Assembly (NCBI RefSeq): GCF_023369555.1 | Contig: NZ_JACJVC010000017.1 | Coordinates: 1-64,000, forward strand | Reading direction: 5' to 3' | Source of the DNA: Actinomyces sp. AC-20-1 | GTDB taxonomy: Bacteria; Actinomycetota; Actinomycetes; Actinomycetales; Actinomycetaceae | DNA: 64,000 bases | Shown: positions 56,035-62,519 of the stretch, piece by piece | Layout: the number at the start of each line of letters is the position of its first letter | Numbering within the stretch: the stretch's first letter is position 1 | Made by a program: the position numbers and the translations under genes | The notes under the pieces: generated by a model | What the model was told of the DNA's origin: nothing | Database searches by the model: none | Seen by the model: the letters and a program-made list of their open reading frames with translations, nothing else

Positions 56035-57120
56035 TCACTCGCCACGTTCGCCGCCGCGGCGCCCGACCGTGTCCCGGAGCCTGTCCACCAGGGCGCGCTT
56101 GAGGCGGGCGGCGCGCACGAGGGCGGCGTGCAGGCGCGGTCGCACGGGCACGTCCCAGGCTCCGGGCACGTCCACCGGACCGTCCTGGACGAACTTGCTC
56201 TTGAACTCCCGCACGCCGGCGAGCTCGGGCACGCGCGGCGAGTCCACTCCCATGAGGTCGTAGCGGCGCACGCCCTCGGAGCGCAGCCAGCAGGCCTCGC
56301 GGTAGACCAGGGCGTCGGCGGCGCGCAGGCGCCGCCCCTCCTGGGTGGATCCCGCGTAGTAGCGCATGGCCTCGCCGTCGTGGACGGTGACGAGGGACCA
56401 GGCCAGGGCGCGGCCGCCGTGGTGCCGTGCGACGTACAGCCGGGCGTGGCGGGGCCCCAGGGCGTGGAGCATGGCGAGGTAGCTGCTCTTGGGGGCGGGA
56501 CGGAAGCCGTCCCTGTCCCCGGTCTCGGTGAGGACCTCGTAGAGCTCGTCGAAGACCTCGTCCGCGCGCCCGGTCTCGTCGTGGTGGGTGATCTCCTGGT
56601 TGCGCAGCGCCTTGCGCACGTCGCGGCGCCCGCGCGCCTTGAAGGAGGCGAGCAGGGCCTCGTCGTCGGGCACGTCGAGGTCGAGGACCACCGTGCGGTC
56701 GTAGGTCATGGTCTGGAGCAGCTCGTGCAGGTCCTCGGCCGGGTGGGTGGCGTGCACGCGGACGAAGACGACGTGGGGTGCGTGCAGCCGCAGGCCCGCC
56801 ACCAGCAGGCGGCGCAGCTCGCGCTCCTGCTCGGGGGCCGGCTCCCCCGTCAGCCACACCGGTCCGTGCCTGGCCCACAGGTAGGTGAGGCCCCGTACCC
56901 GCATCTCGGTGAGGGACAGCAGGGCGAGCGGCCGGCCCTGGGCCGAGAGGTAGAGGAGCCTGCCCCAGGGGGCCCTGCCCTCGACGGCCTCGTCGAAGGC
57001 CTGCCAGACGGGGCTCTGCTCGATGGGCAGCACGCGGCCGGCCGAGCGGGCGGCCGCCTGGAAGGTGTCCCAGTCGACCCGCTGCACGGATCCCTGGTCC
57101 CTGGTCGCGTTGTCGGTCAT
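56035..57120 (-). CDS. FemAB-type peptidoglycan bridge aminoacyltransferase, copy 2
   Basis: A 361-residue paralogue of the gene at 53242-54300: PIEQSPVWQAFDEAV, LTYLWARHGPVWLTGE, FKARGRRDVRKALRNQEI, GDRDGFRPAPKSSYLAMLHALG, AMRYYAGSTQEGRRLRAADALVYREA and YDLMGVDSPRVPELAGVREFKSKF in overlapping parts. Like other Fem proteins it should use aminoacyl-tRNA and lipid II or lipid I at the membrane. Two copies suggest either successive additions or distinct acceptor specificity. ATG at 57120 after GGGGAGAG. Confidence 0.85.
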   Translation of the reverse strand: MTDNATRDQGSVQRVDWDTFQAAARSAGRVLPIEQSPVWQAFDEAVEGRAPWGRLLYLSAQGRPLALLSLTEMRVRGLTYLWARHGPVWLTGEPAPEQERELRRLLVAGLRLHAPHVVFVRVHATHPAEDLHELLQTMTYDRTVVLDLDVPDDEALLASFKARGRRDVRKALRNQEITHHDETGRADEVFDELYEVLTETGDRDGFRPAPKSSYLAMLHALGPRHARLYVARHHGGRALAWSLVTVHDGEAMRYYAGSTQEGRRLRAADALVYREACWLRSEGVRRYDLMGVDSPRVPELAGVREFKSKFVQDGPVDVPGAWDVPVRPRLHAALVRAARLKRALVDRLRDTVGRRGGERGE

Positions 57121-57347
57121 GTCTCTCCCCTGGGTCGCTCGTCGCCGCGGGGCCCGTCCGGACGCCGTGGACGCGGCGGGCACGGTGGGCACGGTGGGCA
57201 CGCCCCTGGAACGGTAGGCGAGGGACCTGTGCTGAGCCTGTGTGACCGGGGCGATGGCGGTACCGGGCGCCGGCCCCACCTCCTCCTCCCCGGCCCGCCG
57301 GGGCACGGTGCCCCGGCGTGGGAGACCGCCGTCGCCGGGCGTGTCGG

Positions 57348-57353
57348 TAGCCT
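57348..57353 (+). promoter_or_regulatory. -10 element of the DUF3000 gene (leaderless)
   Basis: TAGCCT, six bases before the GTG at 57360. Confidence 0.5.
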
Positions 57354-57359
57354 GACCCG

Positions 57360-57959
57360 GTGACCGACAGCCGTGCGCACACACCAGACCAGGCGGGGAC
57401 GGACCTGCCCGAGCGCTTCGAGGAGGCGCTGCTCAGCCTGAGGGCGGCTGCCAGGCCCCGCGGGCTCGTCCTGGACGAGGTGCCGGCTCCCCGCAGGCTC
57501 GCCCCCTTCGCGGCGGCGCTGACCGCGGAGACCACCGAGACCCAGGCGGGCACGCCGCTGGCCTCCGGGCGCTTCGTCGTCCTGCACGACCCCGGTGGCC
57601 AGGCCGCCTGGGACGGCGACTTCCGGCTCGTCGTCATGGCCCGGGCCCGGGTCGACGCCGAGGTCGGCACGGACCCCGTCCTGGGGGCCGCCGCCTGGTC
57701 CTGGCTGGCCGAGGCCCTTGACCACCAGGGGGCGGGGCACCGCGCGCTCGTGGGCACGGTGACGCGGGTGCTGTCCGAGACCTTCGGCGGCCTGGAGCTG
57801 ACCGACGCCTGCGCTCACGCCGAGGTCCGTGCCTCCTGGTCCCCCGCCTCGCCCGACCTGGGCCCCCACCTGGCCGCCTGGTACGAGCTCCTCCACGTCG
57901 CGGCCGGGCACGAGCCCGAGCAGGCGACCGCCCTCTCGCTGACGGGACTGGCCCGATGA
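57360..57959 (+). CDS. DUF3000 family protein
   Basis: A 199-residue actinobacterial protein of unknown function: RFEEALLSLRAA, EEVPAPRRLAPFAAAL-like start region, SGRFVVLHDPGGQAAWDG, RVLSETFGGL and SWSPASPDLGPHLAAW. It is routinely found just before the RNase D gene, and here its TGA overlaps the rnd ATG (ATGA). A link to RNA metabolism is only suggested by that. Confidence 0.85.
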   Translation: MTDSRAHTPDQAGTDLPERFEEALLSLRAAARPRGLVLDEVPAPRRLAPFAAALTAETTETQAGTPLASGRFVVLHDPGGQAAWDGDFRLVVMARARVDAEVGTDPVLGAAAWSWLAEALDHQGAGHRALVGTVTRVLSETFGGLELTDACAHAEVRASWSPASPDLGPHLAAWYELLHVAAGHEPEQATALSLTGLAR

Positions 57960-59239
57960 CCCCTGCTCCCCGGCCCGCGCCCGTGCTCGGCACCACCGCC
58001 CACCCGGTCCGCGAGGAGGAGGTGGTGGCCTACACCAGGCCCCGCGACGGGCTGCCCGAGGTGACCGACACGCCTGCGGCCCTGGCGGCGGCCACGGCCG
58101 CGCTGGCGGCCGGCACGGGGCCGGTCGCCGTCGACGCGGAGCGGGCCTCTGGGTTCCGCTACGGCCAGGACGCCTACCTCGTCCAGCTGCGGCGCGAGGG
58201 CGCGGGCACCGTCCTGGTCGACCCGGTCTCGTGCGGCCCCACCGACGGCCTCGGCGCGGTGCTCGCCGGGCCGGAGTGGATCCTGCACGCCGCGGACCAG
58301 GACCTGCCGTGCCTGGCGGAGCTCGGGCTGCGGCCCGCCCGCCTGTTCGACACCGAGCTGGCCGCCCGGCTCCTGGGGCGCGAGCACGTGGGGCTCGGCG
58401 CGGTGGTCGAGGAGACCCTGGGCCTGCGCCTGGCCAAGGACCACGCGGCCGCCGACTGGTCGACCCGGCCCCTGCCCCGCACCTGGCTCGTCTACGCGGC
58501 GCTCGACGTCGAGCTCCTCATCGACCTGCGCGACGCCCTGGCCGCCGAGCTCGAGGCGGTGGGCAAGGCGGAGTGGGCCGCCCAGGAGTTCGAGCACGAG
58601 CGGACCCGGCCACCGCGGCCGGCGAAGGTGGACCCGTGGCGCAAGACGCCGCGGGCGGGGCGCGCCGTGCGCTCGCCACGGTCCCTGGCAGTGCTGCGCG
58701 AGCTGTGGACCGCCCGGGAGGACAAGGCGCGCGAGCTCGACCGCACGCCGTCGAAGGTCCTGTCGCACCAGGCGCTCGTGGCCGCCGCGGTGGCGCGTCC
58801 CACCTCGCGCAGGAAGATGCAGGCGCTCAGGGAGTTCTCCTCCCGCCAGGCCCGCCAGCACCAGGAGCTGTGGTGGCAGGCCATCGACCGCGCCCTGCGG
58901 CTGGATGAGTCCGAGCTGCCCCCGGCGCACGCCCCGCTGGGCGAGGGCGAGCTGCCCCAGCCACGGTCCTGGGCGCGTCGCCACGCCGAGGCGGCGACGG
59001 CGCTGGAGGAGGTGCGGGCCGCGGTGCGCGAGCGGGCCGACCTCCTGCGCCTGCCCCAGGAGCTGCTGCTCAGTCCCGAGGTCCAGCGGCGCCTGGCCTG
59101 GCGGATCGGTGAGCAGGAGGCCGCGGGCGAGGTGCCGGACGTCAGCGTCCGCGCCCTCAGTGAGGTCCTCGCTCAGCTGGGGGCGCGGCCCTGGCAGGTC
59201 GAGCAGTCGGCTCGGGCGCTGTCGGACGCCCTGGCCTGA
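57956..59239 (+). CDS. rnd: Ribonuclease D family 3-prime exonuclease with HRDC domain
   Basis: A 427-residue protein. The DEDD exonuclease domain (about residues 35-215) shows VAVDAERASGFRYGQDAYLVQL, LHAADQDLPCL and WLVYAALDVELLIDL. An HRDC domain follows (REDKARELDRTPSKVLSHQAL region). It likely trims tRNA or other stable RNA 3-prime ends. Confidence 0.93.
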   Translation: MTPAPRPAPVLGTTAHPVREEEVVAYTRPRDGLPEVTDTPAALAAATAALAAGTGPVAVDAERASGFRYGQDAYLVQLRREGAGTVLVDPVSCGPTDGLGAVLAGPEWILHAADQDLPCLAELGLRPARLFDTELAARLLGREHVGLGAVVEETLGLRLAKDHAAADWSTRPLPRTWLVYAALDVELLIDLRDALAAELEAVGKAEWAAQEFEHERTRPPRPAKVDPWRKTPRAGRAVRSPRSLAVLRELWTAREDKARELDRTPSKVLSHQALVAAAVARPTSRRKMQALREFSSRQARQHQELWWQAIDRALRLDESELPPAHAPLGEGELPQPRSWARRHAEAATALEEVRAAVRERADLLRLPQELLLSPEVQRRLAWRIGEQEAAGEVPDVSVRALSEVLAQLGARPWQVEQSARALSDALA

Positions 59240-59382
59240 GACCGCGCCGCGTCGCCGGCCGCGCGGCCGTCCCAGCCGTCGTCCCGCCTGCCTACTGGGT
59301 GCCACGAGCACCTCGGTCACCACGACCCAGCCGGCCCCCACCGTGCGGCGTGAAGCTCACGTCATGGTCGTGTCCGCTCGTG

Positions 59383-59619
59383 TCACAGCCCGAGCCGCTC
59401 GCGGGCCACGATGTCGACGATGCGCAGGTTCGTCTCGATGAACTTGAGCACCTGGACGGGCAGGAACCTGCGCCGGCGCAGGGTCTGCCTCGTGGGCAGG
59501 GGCGCCCGGCGGATGCGCTCTGCCTGGACCGGGTCCAGCTCCTCGATGGGGAGGCCGCCGGCCGGCTCCTCGCCCGCGCTGGGGACGGCGTCGGTGCTGT
59601 GGGGGGCTGTCGCAGTCAT
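59383..59619 (-). CDS. Small basic protein following the SQR gene
   Basis: A 78-residue protein: an acidic/Pro N-half (SAGEEPAGGLPIEELDP) and a basic C-half (RQTLRRRRFLPVQVLKFIETNLRIV). It starts 5 bases after the SQR stop, so it belongs to the same transcript. No family recognised. If SQR is broken, this gene may still be made from downstream initiation. Confidence 0.6.
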   Translation of the reverse strand: MTATAPHSTDAVPSAGEEPAGGLPIEELDPVQAERIRRAPLPTRQTLRRRRFLPVQVLKFIETNLRIVDIVARERLGL

Positions 59620-59624
59620 GTCGA

Positions 59625-61064
59625 TCACTCCGGGATGAGGGACCAGCCGGGCAGGGCCTTGGCCTTGTAGATGAACAGGTAGTGGAGCATGAACTTGATC
59701 CAGTGGCCGAAGAGGCCGATCTCGCCACGGGTGTGGTAGGGGTGGCGCCCGGTCTCCGGGTACTTCTTGTCGTCGGGGACGACGGGGTACATGATCATGG
59801 CCGCCGCGGAGCCGGTGCGCAGGTTCGCACCCGTCGAGGCGACGCAGGAGGCCCCCATCCTCGCCATCGAGGCCTCGTGCAGCGGCTTGTCCCGCCCGAG
59901 CACCATGTCCGCGATCGACTCGGCGCAGGCACGGCCGATCGACCCGGAGGGCTGGCCGGTGCGCGGCGGGGCGGGCGCGATGAGCGTGCCGTTGGGCGTC
60001 TTGCGCGGCTTGGAGATGGCGTGGGGCGGGGCGAAGGCGATGCCGGCGGCGAACAGCTCCGGGTAGGTCGGGTTCTGGTAGGTGCGCGGCCAGTCCTCGG
60101 CGCTCCACTGCTCGTACGGGCGCGGGGTGTAGTCGGCGTCGACCTTCATGAAGCCGCTGGGCGCGAAGAGCGTCGAGGTGATGTCCTCGCCGGAGCGGTT
60201 GTAGGCCTTGAGGGGCTGGCCGGAGAAGGGCGGCAGGAGCATCGCGAAGTCGAAGTCCAGGCGGTGCGTGCGCCCGTCGAGCGACTCGTAGGTCAGGGTG
60301 CCCTCGTCGACGCGCGTGACCGCCGCCCCGCTGATCGCCTTGACCTCGCGCTCGCGGAAGAGCGACTCCGTCCACAGCTAGGAGGTGGTCTGGTACCCCT
60401 CCTGGCGGAAGCGCATGCCTCCCACGCCGAAGTCGCCCAGCTCGGCCTCGTTGGTGAGGTAGACGACCTCGCAGCGGTCGCGGACCCCGGCCTCGCGCAG
60501 CTCGAAGTCGACGTTGAAGGCGTACTCGAAGGCGGCGCCCTGGCAGGTGCAGGTGCCGTTGCCCGTGCCGATGACGAGGCGCTGGTGCTTGCCGGCGCGC
60601 GCCGCCTCGATGACCTTGCGCGGCTCGGCGGCCGTGCACACCGACAGGCTGTGCCCGCCCTCGTCGGGCCCTAGCCCCGGGGTGGCGTCGAAGTTGAGCC
60701 TCGGGCCGGTGGCGTTGATGAGGTAGTCGTAGGCCAGGCGGCGGGTCTCGCCCTCCCGGCCCTTCTCAGTGAAGACGATCTCGACCTGGGGCCGCTCGTC
60801 CGCCTGGGTTCCCTCCGGGTGGATCGCCACGGCCTTGGCCTGGTGGAAGATGATGCCCTTGCGCTTGTAGACGGGGGCGAGTGGGAAGACGACCTGCTCC
60901 TGGGTCATGCGACCCGTCCCGACCCAGATGTTCGACGGGATCCAGTTCCAGCGGGAGCTGGGGCTGATGACAACCACCTGGTGCTCGCGCGGGAGCAGGC
61001 GGCGCAGGTGCTACGCGGCCGTGTGGCCGGAGACTCCCGCGCCCAGAACGACCACTCTGGCCAT
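59625..61064 (-). pseudogene. sqr: Sulfide:quinone oxidoreductase-like flavoprotein, interrupted by two TAG codons
   Basis: In one continuous frame of 479 codons the sequence reads as a pyridine-nucleotide-disulfide-type oxidoreductase of the SQR/FCC group: VVVLGAGVSGHTAA FAD loop, WNWIPSNIWVGTGRM, LINATGPRLNFD, the cysteine segment TCTCQGAAFEYAF, SIGRACAESIADM and ASCVAST. TAG occurs at codon 18 (61011-61013) and codon 229 (60378-60380), both within conserved sequence. A C-to-T change from CAG would explain each. TAG is a normal stop elsewhere here (ABC-F, HIT, TDT), so recoding is unlikely. SQR would oxidise sulfide and pass electrons to quinone at the membrane. A CsoR/CstR-like palindrome stands 35 bases upstream. 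Confidence 0.75.
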
Positions 61065-61098
61065 GTTGAGCTCACCTCATTGCCCACACGGCGAGTGT

Positions 61099-61114
61099 AT
61101 ACCCCCCAGGGTAT
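61099..61114. promoter_or_regulatory. CsoR/CstR-like operator upstream of sqr
   Basis: ATACCC-CCCA-GGGTAT is a perfect 6-base dyad with a 4-base centre. This is the form of operator used by CsoR-family repressors, including the persulfide sensor CstR that controls sulfide-oxidation genes. It overlaps a TATACA hexamer that could be the sqr -10. No CsoR-family gene is in the window. Confidence 0.6.
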
Positions 61115-61164
61115 CTATGGGTGACATCACGTGCACCCCTTCCGGCCCGGCCCCGGAACGCGCT

Positions 61165-61196
61165 GGCGGCGCCCCGCGGGTGCGCGGGGCGCCGCC
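61165..61196 (-). terminator. Terminator of the pfl operon
   Basis: A perfect 14-base-pair stem (61165-61178 with 61183-61196, 4-base loop), 61 bases after the pflA stop and before the sqr operator. Confidence 0.8.
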
Positions 61197-61256
61197 ATGA
61201 CGTCGTGAGGGGCGCGCTGAGGTCCGGCGCTCGCAGCACCCGGGGCGCCGTCGGGG

Positions 61257-62135
61257 TCAGTGGACCACGAAACCGTGGGAGCGGAAGATCTCGCGGGTCG
61301 CCTCGACCATCTCGGGCTCGGGGGGCCGGGTGTCGCGCAGCTGGTAGTCCAGCCCGAGCGCGTCCCACTTGTCCGTGCCCATCTGGTGGAAGGGAAGGAC
61401 CTCGACGCGCTTGACGACCTCGCCCCACCGCTCGATGATCCGGGCGACGTTCTCGACGTTGCGCGGGTCCGAGGTGAGGTCGGGCACGAGCACGAAGCGG
61501 GCCCAGACGTCGATGCCCTTGGCGGCGAGCCTGTCGCCGAACTCGATGGTGGGCGCGAGGGCGCGCCCGGTGACCCTCTTGTAAGTCTCCTCGTCACCGC
61601 TCTTGACGTCCAGGAGCACGAGGTCGACGTCGTCGAGCATCTCGTCGCTCGCGTTGGCCCCGAGGAAGCCGGAGGTGTCGATGCAGGTGTGGATGCCCAT
61701 CTCCTTGGCGCCGCGCAGCAGCGTGTGGGCGAAGGCCGGCTGCATGAGGACCTCACCGCCGGACAGGGTGATGCCACCGCCGGAGGCGCGGAAGACACCG
61801 CGGTAGCGCCTCATCCGGCGCAGCAGCTCCTGCGCCTCGACCGGCTCGCCGTCCTTCATGAGGAAGGTGTCCGGGTTGTGGCAGTAGAGGCAGCGCAGCG
61901 GGCAGCCGTTGAGGAAGACCGTCATCCGGGTGCCCGGGCCGTCGACGGCGGTGACGAGCTCCCAGGAGTGGATGGACCCGAGGGACCCCTCGCGCATGCG
62001 GGCGAGGCGGTCCGACCGCTGGAGGTCGGTCAGCTCCTCGAGCCCGCCGATTCCCGCCCCGCGCAGGCGGGCGGCCGGGGCCAGGAAGTCCTGGTCCCGG
62101 CCGCCCCGTGTCGCGGGGGTGATGGTGTCAGTCAT
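61257..62135 (-). CDS. pflA: Pyruvate formate-lyase activating enzyme
   Basis: A 292-residue radical SAM enzyme that installs the glycyl radical on PFL. The 4Fe-4S motif CX3CX2C is CPLRCLYCHN; the SAM-binding glycines follow in TLSGGEVLMQP, and DTSGFLG and LLDVKSGDEETYKRVTG are typical. A 45-residue N-terminal extension precedes the HSWELVTAVDGPGTR block. It is 24 bases downstream of the glycyl radical subunit gene. Confidence 0.95.
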   Translation of the reverse strand: MTDTITPATRGGRDQDFLAPAARLRGAGIGGLEELTDLQRSDRLARMREGSLGSIHSWELVTAVDGPGTRMTVFLNGCPLRCLYCHNPDTFLMKDGEPVEAQELLRRMRRYRGVFRASGGGITLSGGEVLMQPAFAHTLLRGAKEMGIHTCIDTSGFLGANASDEMLDDVDLVLLDVKSGDEETYKRVTGRALAPTIEFGDRLAAKGIDVWARFVLVPDLTSDPRNVENVARIIERWGEVVKRVEVLPFHQMGTDKWDALGLDYQLRDTRPPEPEMVEATREIFRSHGFVVH

Positions 62136-62159
62136 CTGGCTCCTTCACCCCGTGCCGGC

Positions 62160-62405
62160 TCAGGCGCCGGCGTGGAAGGTGCGGTTGAGGACGTCCAGCT
62201 GCTGCTCACGCGTGAGCTTGACGAAGTTGACGGCGTAGCCGGAGACGCGGACCGTGAGGTTCGGGTAGTTCTCCGGGTGCTCCATGGCGTCCTCGAGGGT
62301 GTTGCGGTCCAGGACGTTGATGTTGGCGTGGTACAGGCCCTTGACGCCGCCATTGTCCTCGCGCTGCGCCTTCATGGAGGCGAGGCGCTCTTCGTACGTG
62401 GCCAT
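62160..62405 (-). CDS. Autonomous glycyl radical subunit (GrcA-like), separate C-terminal domain of PFL
   Basis: An 81-residue protein equivalent to the C-terminal end of pyruvate formate-lyase: [30 protein letters not shown] with the radical glycine, and [14 protein letters not shown]. In enterobacteria GrcA (about 127 residues) is a spare for damaged full-length PFL. Here the PFL core gene upstream ends before this domain, so this small protein is probably an essential subunit. It has its own start, ATG 62405, with a weak AAAGGGG site. Confidence 0.92.
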   Translation of the reverse strand: MATYEERLASMKAQREDNGGVKGLYHANINVLDRNTLEDAMEHPENYPNLTVRVSGYAVNFVKLTREQQLDVLNRTFHAGA

Positions 62406-62464
62406 GATCGGCCCCTTTCACATAGGTGTTGAGTGTTCGACAGAGAGTCGGTGGGCCGTCCGTC

Positions 62465-62504
62465 CCCGTCGGCGCCCGGCAGGTGCGCTGCGGGTGCCGA
62501 CGGG
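62465..62504 (-). promoter_or_regulatory. Intercistronic hairpin between pflB and the glycyl radical gene
   Basis: CCCGTCGGC and GCCGACGGG (62465-62473, 62496-62504) form a perfect 9-pair stem, and the inner sequence can pair further (CCCGCAG with CTGC-GGG). It may be a partial terminator or a stabilising/processing site that sets the ratio of the two PFL parts. Confidence 0.55.
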
Positions 62505-62519
62505 CGGGCGGCGGGAGGG

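Noticed and set aside
59240-59382. Terminator between rnd and the small SQR-linked gene
   Set aside because: A short self-complementary CGGCCGCGCGGCCG is present, but no stem with a usable loop stands out.
59625-61064. TAG recoding (for example as Gln) in the SQR gene
   Set aside because: TAG terminates at least three other genes here (ABC-F at 30539, TDT at 29368, HIT at 50464), so it is a normal stop codon.
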